Source: DATCJU01 sp036562635 (GTDB lineage Bacteria > Actinomycetota > Actinomycetes > Mycobacteriales > Pseudonocardiaceae). Taken from it: a stretch of DNA of 13,899 nucleotides. The stretch spans positions 1 to 13,899 of the forward strand of contig DATCJU010000069.1 in assembly GCA_036562635.1 (NCBI GenBank). Reading direction: 5' to 3'. How positions within the stretch are numbered: the first letter of the stretch is position 1; the number at the start of each line of letters is the position of its first letter. The notes beneath the pieces are model-generated. The model worked only from the letters and a program-made list of their open reading frames with translations. It was not told where the DNA came from and did not search any database. This document shows, piece after piece, positions 7,451 through 13,762 of the stretch. The translations under genes were made by a program, and so were the position numbers.

Positions 7451-7494
7451 CCGGTCCCGGGTCGGCCCGCGTGCGCGGGCCGACCCGGGACCGG
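7451..7494. terminator. Perfect 20-bp hairpin, probable bidirectional terminator
   Basis: Bases 7451-7470 (CCGGTCCCGGGTCGGCCCGC) are exactly complementary to 7475-7494 with a four-base GTGC loop. It sits between the convergent TetR gene (stop 285 bases to the left) and the coiled-coil gene (stop 119 bases to the right). The very stable stem and its place between converging transcripts point to a shared terminator, although no T-run follows on either strand. Confidence 0.65.
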
Positions 7495-7613
7495 CACGAC
7501 ACCGATCCGACTTCCGACGCGACGAGCACAGCTCCCGTGGCTCGCCCGCCCGCCGGGGTTCGGCGGCGCCAGCCGGCACGTTGCTCGGAACGGCCGGCCC
7601 GCACCGCGATCCC

Positions 7614-8108
7614 TCACCCCCGCTGGGCAGCGGTCTCCCGGGCCGCCGCCTCCTCCAGGCGGGCGAGTCGTTCCTCGAACCGGGCGATCGCGGTCAGCCG
7701 GGCCCGAATCCTGGCGTGCTCGGCCCGGACCTCCTCCAGCACGCTCCGGCTCTCCGTCTGCTCCGCGGTGTCACCGGAGGACCGGGCAGCCGGCCGCTCC
7801 AGCATCGCCACCCGTTCGTCCACCGCGGCCAGGTGCGGCCCCATCCGCCGGACCTCGTTCTCGGTCCAGCCGGAACGGCCGTCCAGGTCATCGGTCCGGC
7901 GCCGCAGGTCGTCGAGGGAGGCGTGCAGGCTGGACAGGCCACGCTCCAGGTCCTCCCGCAGCCGGCGCAGCTCCTCGGCGAGCTGCCTGGTGGCCTGTTC
8001 GGCCTGCCGGGCGGCGATGGCCTCGATACGAGGCCGGAGCCGCCGCCACACCGGGCCCCCGACGAAGCGGGCGACCTCACGGAGCATGTCGCGGGTCTGG
8101 GTGTTCAT
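7614..8108 (-). CDS. Coiled-coil protein coupled to the GT29-like sialyltransferase
   Basis: A 164-residue protein of no recognised enzymatic family. Residues 24-75 and 120-160 are dominated by charged heptad-like helices rich in Leu, Arg, Glu and Ala (for example ELRRLREDLERGL and RFEERLARLEEA), predicted coiled coil. No signal peptide or membrane segment is seen, so it should be cytoplasmic. The ATG at 8108 overlaps the stop of the upstream sialyltransferase gene as ATGA, which fixes the start and implies translational coupling and equal production. A role as a scaffold or oligomerising partner of the glycosyltransferases is inference from this coupling. Small coiled-coil proteins of this sort accompany glycosyltransferase genes in other actinomycete surface-glycan loci, as far as I recall; I cannot verify that here. 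Confidence 0.75.
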   Translation of the reverse strand: MNTQTRDMLREVARFVGGPVWRRLRPRIEAIAARQAEQATRQLAEELRRLREDLERGLSSLHASLDDLRRRTDDLDGRSGWTENEVRRMGPHLAAVDERVAMLERPAARSSGDTAEQTESRSVLEEVRAEHARIRARLTAIARFEERLARLEEAAARETAAQRG

Positions 8109-8782
8109 GGCAGCAGCTCGATCCTTCCGTGCGCAACCCATTCGCGGAGCAGACGGGACTCCGCGTGCAACCGGTGTTCCGCCGTGACCTTGACCGCCTC
8201 ACCCCAGGCGTGGCGGAACGAGGTCTGATCGGGGTTGTCGACGATGGACATCCCGGTCAGGCGGGTGAGGGCGTCCGGGAACAGCTCGGTGAGCAGATAG
8301 GTGGTCAACGTGCCCGTGGTGGGCCAGACCGGCTGGGTGGGGTCGAGTCCCAACAGCCCGATGAGCGGGAGGGTGAACTCCCGGTTCGGGACGGGCACCC
8401 AGCCGAGATCGGGTGGCCACCAGTGCGGGATCGTCTCGGGTTCCCAGTGCAGTCTTCCCGGCTCGACCAGCAGGTAGAACCGGCTGGTGTAGTCGGAGAA
8501 CGTGAACGGGCTGGCGATCACGCCACGGTGCATCACGACGACGTCGCACCGGCGGCCGAGGGTGGGGGGATCACCGGGCCGGTCGAGCGCGAAACTCGTC
8601 ATCCGCACCACGAGATCGCTCTCGTCGATCAGGCGAGCACGGTGCGGATCCGGCGGAAGCGGCGCATTGCCCACGACGGTGATCGAGCGTGGTGGCTCCC
8701 GCCGTGCGTACGAGGCGACGAGGTCACGCAGTACGCCGCGCTGTCCGCTCCCCGACGCCACCTGCTCCGAGCAAAGAGTCAT
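8105..8782 (-). CDS. Glycosyltransferase family 29-like (sialyltransferase) protein
   Basis: A 225-residue protein with the ordered sialylmotifs of GT29 enzymes, which transfer sialic acid from CMP-sialic acid. The large motif is at 33-63: ITVVGNAPLP, then LIDESDLVVRMTSF, matching the vVGNsg...ID..D.ViRmN pattern. The small motif is near 153-177 (WPTTGTLTTYLL...LTRLTG; family PsTG). The very small motif HxxxxE is His203 to Glu208 (HRLHAE), the His being the expected catalytic base. It lacks the N-terminal membrane anchor of eukaryotic family members and is shorter than them. ATG at 8782 has GAGG upstream. It is divergent from neuA across 72 bases and overlaps the downstream coiled-coil gene by 4 bases. 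Sialyltransferase function is supported by motif order and by the neighbouring CMP-sialic acid pathway; acceptor and linkage are unknown. GT29 is mainly a eukaryotic family, and most characterised bacterial sialyltransferases belong to GT38, GT42, GT52 or GT80. Confidence 0.8.
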   Translation of the reverse strand: MTLCSEQVASGSGQRGVLRDLVASYARREPPRSITVVGNAPLPPDPHRARLIDESDLVVRMTSFALDRPGDPPTLGRRCDVVVMHRGVIASPFTFSDYTSRFYLLVEPGRLHWEPETIPHWWPPDLGWVPVPNREFTLPLIGLLGLDPTQPVWPTTGTLTTYLLTELFPDALTRLTGMSIVDNPDQTSFRHAWGEAVKVTAEHRLHAESRLLREWVAHGRIELLP

Positions 8783-8854
8783 CCGTGGAAACCTCTACTG
8801 TTCGGGGGAACGAGTCGATCGCGTACGGGTTCACGACCGAGAAGGGAGAACGGG
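8783..8854. promoter_or_regulatory. Divergent promoter region of GT29-like gene and neuA
   Basis: The 72-base gap must hold promoters and ribosome sites for both directions. GAAGGGAGAA (8840-8849) is the ribosome site of neuA, and GAGG on the minus strand serves the GT29-like gene. I do not see convincing -35/-10 pairs. The shared gap would let acceptor transfer and donor activation be expressed together. Confidence 0.5.
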
Positions 8855-9547
8855 ATGTCCGGGCGCGAGGTCGTCGCGGTGGTTCCGGCCCGAGGTGGTT
8901 CCGTCGGCCTGCCGGGCAAGAACCTTGCGCCATTCCTGGGACGCCCCCTGGTCACGCACACCGTCGCCACCGCGATCGCCGCCGGCCTGCCACGTGTCGT
9001 GGTCAGCACCGACGACACCCGCATCGGGGAGGTGGCGTCACAGGCGGGAGCCGAGGTGGTGCGCCGGCCCGCCGAGCTGGCCCGATCGACCAGCCGCACG
9101 GTGGATGCCGTCCTGCACACCCTGGACGTGCTCGACCTGCCCGACAGCACGGTGGTCGTGCTGCTCCAACCCACCTCGCCCCTGCGCACGGGCGATGACG
9201 TCGCAGCGTGCCTGCAGCTGCACGGCACCCGGACCACCGGCTCGGTGGTGCAGGTCGCCGACTCCCCCGAGCACCATCCGCTGAAGGCGTGCCTGCTGGT
9301 CGACGGCCGGCTGACACCGGTACGGGACTGGCCCGACCTGGAGGCACCGCGCCAGGTGCTGCCCCCGGTGCTCCGCCCCACCGGCGGGGTGTACGTGGTC
9401 GGCGCCGGTGACCTTCGGCGACACCGTCGCTTCTTCGTGCCGGAGGTGCTGGCCCAGGTGATCCCCGCGGAACGAGCGGTCGACATCGACACGGCCGAGG
9501 ACCTGCGCATCGCGCAGGAACGGGCTCGCGCGTGGGGCTGGTCGTGA
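8855..9547 (+). CDS. neuA: CMP-sialic acid synthetase (acylneuraminate cytidylyltransferase)
   Basis: A 230-residue cytoplasmic cytidylyltransferase that activates sialic acid with CTP to CMP-sialic acid, the donor for sialyltransferases. Visible motifs: nucleotide-binding VVPARGGSVGLPGKN at 9-23 (the usual GSKG Lys is Val17 here), STDD at 51-54, QPTSPLRTGDD at 105-115, TGGVY at 176-180 (where NGAIY-type sequences usually occur) and metal-associated DIDTAEDL at 210-217. Length fits the family. ATG at 8855 is preceded by GAAGGGAGAA, which decides the start despite a much longer open frame upstream. It is the only sialic acid gene on the plus strand; it ends 9 bases before the convergent neuC stop. 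It could activate a related nonulosonic acid rather than Neu5Ac; the neighbouring neuB and neuC favour Neu5Ac. Confidence 0.9.
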   Translation: MSGREVVAVVPARGGSVGLPGKNLAPFLGRPLVTHTVATAIAAGLPRVVVSTDDTRIGEVASQAGAEVVRRPAELARSTSRTVDAVLHTLDVLDLPDSTVVVLLQPTSPLRTGDDVAACLQLHGTRTTGSVVQVADSPEHHPLKACLLVDGRLTPVRDWPDLEAPRQVLPPVLRPTGGVYVVGAGDLRRHRRFFVPEVLAQVIPAERAVDIDTAEDLRIAQERARAWGWS

Positions 9548-9556
9548 CCGGACAGA

Positions 9557-10729
9557 TCAGTCGACACCGGTGACCCGCCCCCCACGGTCGACAAACCTCT
9601 TGTACAGCGAGGGACGCCAGATCTCGTCCCCCTCCAGGAGGGCCACGATCCGTTTCCTCGCTCCCGGTTCCCCGAAGCCGTTGTGCGCCGGCAGGCGCCC
9701 CATGCTCCGGGCCCGGGCGATCGCCGCGAGCACAGCCTCCCGCTCCGGCACGACGTCGATCACCCCTGGCGCGTCGGACCGATTGCGTTGCCGGGTCCCC
9801 ACGTTCACCGACGGGGTACCCAGCACCGGCGCCTCACGTACCCCGGACGAGGAGTTGCCCAGCATCAGCTCGGCGCTGCGCATCAACGTGACGAAGTACT
9901 CGAAACGCATCGAGGGCAACCGGACGAACCTCGGCCCGACCAGGCGTTCCAGGGCGTGCCGGACGTCGACACACCCCTCGTCGTTGTTCGGGTCGATGAC
10001 CACCCAGTTGCCCCGGTCGGCGAGCAGGGCGTCGGCCACCGCGGCGGCGTTCGGCCCGTTCCGGTCCGGTTCAGTGGTCACCGGGTGCATCAACAGCACC
10101 CCGTAGCGGGCGAAGGGGATGTCGTAGCGGGCACGCACCTCGTCGAGCGACGGCAGGTCCGGGGAGGTGAGGACGTCGACCTCCGGGCTGCCCACCACGA
10201 AGATCCGCTCGTCCTCCTCGCCGAGCTGCCGCAGGCGACGGTAGGCGTCCTCGTTGGCCACCAGGTGGATGTGCGCGTGCTTGGAGATCGAGTGACGGAT
10301 GGCGTCGTCGATCGTTCCCGACACCTCACCGCCCTCGATGTGCACCACGCGGATGTTGCCGAGCGAGCCGACCAGCGCCCCGGCCAGCGCCTCGACACGG
10401 TCCCCGTGGACGACGATGGCGTCCGGCCGTTCCTCGTGCACCAGCCGTGCCAGGGCCTGCACCGTGTTGGCCAGCACCAGGGCCATCGGCTCGCCCTCGA
10501 CCTGGTTCGGGATGAGGTGCAGATGGCGCAGCCCTGCTCGCTCGATCTCCCGCACGGTGTAGCCGTAGCGCCGCAGCAGGTGCATGCCCGTCACCACGAC
10601 ACGGGCCGTGAGCCGGTCACTGGCCTGGGTGTCGAGCATGATGTCGCGCAGCTTGCCGAAGTCGGCACGCGTGCCGGTGACGAACAGGACGTTCCGCATC
10701 TCGGACGTCCCGGGGTGGTGTTCAGACAT
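9557..10729 (-). CDS. neuC: UDP-N-acetylglucosamine 2-epimerase, hydrolysing
   Basis: A 390-residue enzyme that converts UDP-GlcNAc to ManNAc and UDP, the first committed step of bacterial sialic acid synthesis. The GT-B-like epimerase fold is shown by FVTGTRADFGKL at 16-27, HGDRVEALAGA at 108-118, HIEGGEVSGTIDDAIRHS at 130-147, and the UDP-binding GNSSSGVREAPVLGTP at 291-306 followed by NVGTRQRNR. These fit the hydrolysing NeuC/SiaA group. The start ATG at 10729 overlaps the neuB stop (10722-10724) by 8 bases, which implies coupling; ATG at 10699 is an alternative that would shorten the protein by ten residues. Both starts have only weak ribosome sites, consistent with coupled translation. 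LegG-type epimerases of legionaminate pathways are similar but use GDP-sugars and come with further leg genes, absent here. Confidence 0.93.
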   Translation of the reverse strand: MSEHHPGTSEMRNVLFVTGTRADFGKLRDIMLDTQASDRLTARVVVTGMHLLRRYGYTVREIERAGLRHLHLIPNQVEGEPMALVLANTVQALARLVHEERPDAIVVHGDRVEALAGALVGSLGNIRVVHIEGGEVSGTIDDAIRHSISKHAHIHLVANEDAYRRLRQLGEEDERIFVVGSPEVDVLTSPDLPSLDEVRARYDIPFARYGVLLMHPVTTEPDRNGPNAAAVADALLADRGNWVVIDPNNDEGCVDVRHALERLVGPRFVRLPSMRFEYFVTLMRSAELMLGNSSSGVREAPVLGTPSVNVGTRQRNRSDAPGVIDVVPEREAVLAAIARARSMGRLPAHNGFGEPGARKRIVALLEGDEIWRPSLYKRFVDRGGRVTGVD

Positions 10730-11756
10730 CGGCGAGATCGCCCCACGAGACCTGGACGTCGGCCGGCAGGTCACGCACCACACGGCGGCCGAGTACGGTC
10801 TCGTAGTCCTTCGCCTTGATCTCACCGGTGCCCGGTCGCTTCACCCAGCAGTTCTCCCGGGTGAGGGGCTCCCCCGCGGCGACGGGGGCGGTGGTCACCA
10901 CGCACGCGTAGGCGAAGTCGATCGTGGGCTGCTCGGCCACCAGGATCTCCTTACGGCCACCGAGCGCCGCGTGGATCAGGCGGGAGCCCTCCACGAGCCG
11001 CGCGAACTCCTCCGGGGTGGAGGAGACCGGGATGTCGGGGCCCGGCCAGTTCGGGTCGGAGGTGAAGTGCCGCTCCAGCACCCGCGCCCCGAGCGCCACC
11101 GCTCCCAGGCAGGGGTAGATCGAGGTGGTGTGGTCGGACAGACCGAGTACCGCGTCCGGGAACGCCTCGGCCAGCTCGGCCAGCCCTCCCAGGCGCACCA
11201 GCTCCGGCGGTGTGGGGTACAGCGAGGTGCAGTGCAGCAGGGCGAAACCGACACCCGCCTCGCGGAGGATCTCCACCGCGGGCCGCACCGACTCGACATC
11301 GTTCATGCCCGTGGACAGGATGACCGGCTTGCCGAACGAGGCGATGTGCTTGACCAGCGGGTAGTTGTTGCACTCCCCCGAGCCGATCTTGAAGGCCGGC
11401 ACGTCCAGCTCGGCCAGCCGGTCGGCCGCAGCCCGGGAGAAGGGGGTGGACAGGAAGATCAGCCCACGTTCCTCGGCGTGGGCCTTGAGTTCCCGTTCGA
11501 CCTCCGCCGAGAGCGCGCACCGGCGCATCATCTGGTAGATCGGCTCGTCCGCGTTGCCGGGCACCACGTCGTTGGGGATCATCTCGTCCTCGACGACGTG
11601 CGTCTGGAACTTGACACACTCCAGGCCGGCGTCCGCAGCATCGTCGATCATGCGATGCGCCTTGTCCGGATCGCCCTCGTGGTTGATCCCGATCTCGGCG
11701 ATGACCAGGGGCGGGTGCTCCGGTCCCACCAGCCGCCCCCCGAGGGAGAAGGTCAA
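10722..11756 (-). CDS. neuB: N-acetylneuraminate synthase
   Basis: A 344-residue synthase that condenses ManNAc with phosphoenolpyruvate to give N-acetylneuraminic acid. The N-terminal TIM barrel (about 12-275) carries AEIGINHEG at 20-28, VKFQTH at 48-53, STPFSRAA at 103-110, KIGSGECNNYPL at 123-134, ILSTGMN at 146-152, LHCTSLYPTP at 174-183 and ERHFTSDPNWPGPDIP at 228-243. The C-terminal antifreeze-like (SAF) domain covers about 285-340 with WVKRPGTGEIKAKDY. By memory the barrel resembles the Neisseria meningitidis NeuB/SiaC enzyme closely, including the CALxx, ECNNYPL and PGPDI segments. The start is TTG at 11756 because GGAGG (11762-11766) lies 5 bases upstream; the open frame continues further but with a non-family Arg/Pro-rich tail. 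It forms a two-gene unit with neuC. Confidence 0.94.
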   Translation of the reverse strand: MTFSLGGRLVGPEHPPLVIAEIGINHEGDPDKAHRMIDDAADAGLECVKFQTHVVEDEMIPNDVVPGNADEPIYQMMRRCALSAEVERELKAHAEERGLIFLSTPFSRAAADRLAELDVPAFKIGSGECNNYPLVKHIASFGKPVILSTGMNDVESVRPAVEILREAGVGFALLHCTSLYPTPPELVRLGGLAELAEAFPDAVLGLSDHTTSIYPCLGAVALGARVLERHFTSDPNWPGPDIPVSSTPEEFARLVEGSRLIHAALGGRKEILVAEQPTIDFAYACVVTTAPVAAGEPLTRENCWVKRPGTGEIKAKDYETVLGRRVVRDLPADVQVSWGDLADV

Positions 11757-11761
11757 GACTA

Positions 11762-11766
11762 CCTCC
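11762..11766 (-). promoter_or_regulatory. Ribosome binding site deciding the neuB TTG start
   Basis: GGAGG on the minus strand lies 5 bases before TTG at 11756. No ATG or GTG near the beginning of the conserved synthase fold fits better, so neuB is taken to use TTG. Confidence 0.7.
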
Positions 11767-12248
11767 GTCTTCCTACGAACGGACCCGGCCGGACGCCTGG
11801 ACGGGGTACCGACACCGGGACTGCCCGTCGCGGCGGGAGTGGAACGCCCTGACGTCCTCACCCCGGCCGGCGGGTGCCCGGCCCGAACCGGGTGGCGTCT
11901 CCGGTGCGGCGCCCCGGGGCGTTACTGGCACGGGCGCGACGGTGCGCCCTGCGAGCACACGTGACGGCCCACCGCTCCACGACCGAGCTCGACGCGGACG
12001 GTTCCCCGAGCGCTCGGTCCATGCCCCGTTGGCCAGACTTCCCGGCAACACAATCGGGGGATACTAACGGCCGATAATCGCCGTTCTGTCCGGTGTGACC
12101 GGAGTGAAACAATCCCCTGTTCAGGTGGGTAATCATCCACTGGAGTGGGAAAAATTCACACGAGGTGACCACAACGTGGCAGGGTCACCCGACGCGAACG
12201 CACCCACACACCGCGGCTGTCGTGGCGTGGCACCAGCCTCCCGGAGCC
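11767..12248. other. Long non-coding leader/promoter region upstream of neuB
   Basis: About 480 bases without a credible gene. The neuB-proximal part is GC-rich with short hairpins (for example CCCGG...CCGGG near 11878-11893). Bases 12050-12165 are AT-richer and contain several palindromes: CCTG-TT-CAGG near 12116, CCACT-GG-AGTGG at 12137-12148, and nearby GGTGG/CCAC pairs. This is the likely promoter region of the neuB-neuC unit; no clear -35/-10 pair was found, though TAGTAT (minus strand, 12066-12061) could be a -10 box. Confidence 0.45.
12164..12189. repeat. Nested inverted repeat upstream of neuB
   Basis: GGTGACC at 12164-12170 pairs with GGTCACC at 12183-12189, and inside it CCAC pairs with GTGG (12169-12172 and 12176-12179, partly alternative). 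It lies between the AT-rich region and the GT2 terminator. It could be a regulator-binding site for neuB or part of the end structure of the GT2 transcript. Confidence 0.35.
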
Positions 12249-12291
12249 GGCGGCCCGCCGGCACCGCACGGTGTCGCACCGGCGGGCCGCC
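12249..12291 (-). terminator. Hairpin terminator of the GT2 gene
   Basis: GGCGGCCCGCCGG at 12249-12261 pairs perfectly with CCGGCGGGCCGCC at 12279-12291, whose last base is part of the GT2 stop codon. A competing smaller hairpin CACCG-CA-CGGTG lies in the loop. Its position immediately after the stop suggests that the GT2 transcript ends here and that neuB has its own promoter. Confidence 0.6.
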
Positions 12292-13199
12292 TACTCGGTG
12301 GCGGTACGCCGACTCGCACCGAACACGTGACGGGCGAGGTTGCGGACGCCCGTCCGGTGGCCGGCCCGCACCGCCCGCGGCAGCAGGGTGGCCGCGTGCA
12401 GGCGGGACGAGAGGTGGGCACGCGCGACACGCGCCGCCCGGTGCCACCCCTGCGCCTGCAACCGCTCCGCCACGTCCACGAAGTAGTTGCGTTCCTCGAC
12501 GAAACGGGTGCCCTCCAGCGCGCGCCACGAGGAGTCACTGGCCCGGTGTCGGCGGTACTGGAAACACACCGTGCTGTCCACGACCATGCTCTCGCCCTGC
12601 TGCACCAGGTCGATGACGAGCGCCAGGTCCTGCACCACGTTCAGACCCTCACGGAAACCGGTTCGCCGCAACGCCTCGGCACGCCAGGCCAGCGACGGGA
12701 AGTACAACCAGTTGCCCCGCAGCAGGCTCACCGCCAGGCTCTCACCCCTCATGACCCGACGCCCGTGCACCTTGGGCGCGTAGAGCCACTGTTTGGCCGC
12801 GTCGACCAGGCCCTTGGCGGGCCGGCCGTGTTCGTCGATCAGCTGGACGCCCGGCTGGATCATCGCCACTTCGGGATGTTCCCGGTGAATCCGGCGAATG
12901 GTGCTGACGTAGTTGGGGAGCATGATGTCGTCAGCACCCATGATCACGGCGACGTCGTGTTCGACGAGTTCGACGCATTTCTGATAGTTGCGATTGGCGC
13001 CGAGGTTGCGTTCGTTGCGGAGATAGCGCACACGCGGATCGTCCAACGCGGCGAACCAGCCCGGGATGCTGTCGTCGGGGTATCCGTCGTCGACGACCGT
13101 GAGGCGCCAGTCCGTGTCGTCCTGGGCCAGGACACTACGCACCGTGGCCTGCATCAGGGCGACATCACCGTAGTAAGGCAACATGATGTCGATCGTCAT
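12291..13199 (-). CDS. Glycosyltransferase family 2
   Basis: A 302-residue GT-A fold glycosyltransferase. Residues 1-110 carry the family pattern: IDIMLPYYGDV at 3-13, VVDDGYPDDS at 35-44, NLGANRNYQKCVE at 65-77 and the nucleotide-sugar/metal motif GADD at 88-91, followed by MLPNYV. FREGLNVVQDLALVIDL at 182-198 fits the second half of the active site. Residues 255-302 are a basic tail rich in Arg, His and Ala without a membrane segment. Donor sugar and acceptor cannot be deduced. It probably builds part of the glycan that the GT29-like enzyme caps. ATG at 13199 is preceded by GGGAGGGAG about 8 bases upstream, so the longer open frame is not used. It is transcribed in the same direction as neuB but separated from it by a terminator and 535 bases. 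Confidence 0.88.
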   Translation of the reverse strand: MTIDIMLPYYGDVALMQATVRSVLAQDDTDWRLTVVDDGYPDDSIPGWFAALDDPRVRYLRNERNLGANRNYQKCVELVEHDVAVIMGADDIMLPNYVSTIRRIHREHPEVAMIQPGVQLIDEHGRPAKGLVDAAKQWLYAPKVHGRRVMRGESLAVSLLRGNWLYFPSLAWRAEALRRTGFREGLNVVQDLALVIDLVQQGESMVVDSTVCFQYRRHRASDSSWRALEGTRFVEERNYFVDVAERLQAQGWHRAARVARAHLSSRLHAATLLPRAVRAGHRTGVRNLARHVFGASRRTATE

Positions 13200-13762
13200 T
13201 GTGACGACTCCCTCCCCTGACCGGGTGAATGGGCCCCATGCTAACGAATGACTCCAGCGACCCTCCCAGGCCTCCACCACGACGATCTCGAGGGAGTCGA
13301 TTCCGAACGTGACTCGCAATCAACTTCCGGGACACATGATCACAAAACGGACAACAATGACGAAGGACATACCGGACATTCCTCGTGGCAAGACGGTGAA
13401 CCAGACTGTTCTCCGCGCCGACCGATCAGCGGTGAGCACGAGAGATCGCCGTGCGCCAGCGCGATGAGACGACATGGCACGACGGACAGCAGGCGCCAGC
13501 TCGGCGAAGAACTCGAGCGCAATACTTCACACAGACGTCACACACAAGTGTGAAGCGACCCGTGAAGCGGCAACACATCCCCCGACAGCGAGGACGGCCG
13601 AGCCCCTCACGGACAGCGTCCAACGGTCGACCCAACCGAGCGAACATCACCCGCTCGAGCAAGATGCACAAAATCATCGGACCGCACGGCCGACGGAGCC
13701 GGCACCACAGCCCGACGCCCCCGTGCACCCGCCAGGACCAGGACTGTCTGCGATGTGACGGA
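13200..13762. other. Non-coding gap between clpX and the GT2 gene
   Basis: This 563-base stretch has no credible gene: open frames here give low-complexity, Cys- or Arg-rich peptides without family resemblance. It is less GC-rich than the coding parts, especially 13320-13560. It should contain the clpX 3' end signal and the GT2 promoter; no clear hairpin terminator for clpX and no convincing promoter were found. GGACAT/GGACAA occurs several times at 13340-13380. Confidence 0.5.
13525..13555. repeat. Inverted repeat CTTCACAC / GTGTGAAG
   Basis: CTTCACAC at 13525-13532 and GTGTGAAG at 13548-13555 are exact inverse copies. A second CACAC at 13541-13545 forms a tighter palindrome CACAC-AA-GTGTG with the right arm. 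The arrangement of three half-sites in a non-coding gap resembles an operator for a dimeric regulator upstream of GT2, but may also be chance. Confidence 0.35.

Noticed and set aside
8129..8854. Upstream extension of the neuA frame
   Set aside because: The extension is antisense to the GT29-like gene and unrelated to cytidylyltransferases; the ATG at 8855 has a good ribosome site and begins the conserved fold.
9683..11852. Long plus-strand frames opposite neuC and neuB
   Set aside because: They mirror two well-conserved minus-strand enzymes and give His/Val/Gly/Asp-rich peptides without recognisable domains.
7614..13199. Legionaminic or pseudaminic acid locus
   Set aside because: None of the dehydratase, aminotransferase or acetyltransferase genes of those pathways is present; NeuC and NeuB fit the simpler ManNAc-Neu5Ac route.
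1..13199. One combined cluster making a sialylated nonribosomal peptide
   Set aside because: A TetR/reductase unit bounded by strong hairpins separates the NRPS from the sialic acid genes, and no shared promoter or linking tailoring gene is seen. Two independent loci are more likely.
13248..13728. Short frames on both strands in the clpX-GT2 gap
   Set aside because: Translations are low-complexity, Cys/Arg-rich or His/Asp/Ser-rich, codon use is unlike neighbouring genes, and no ribosome sites were found.
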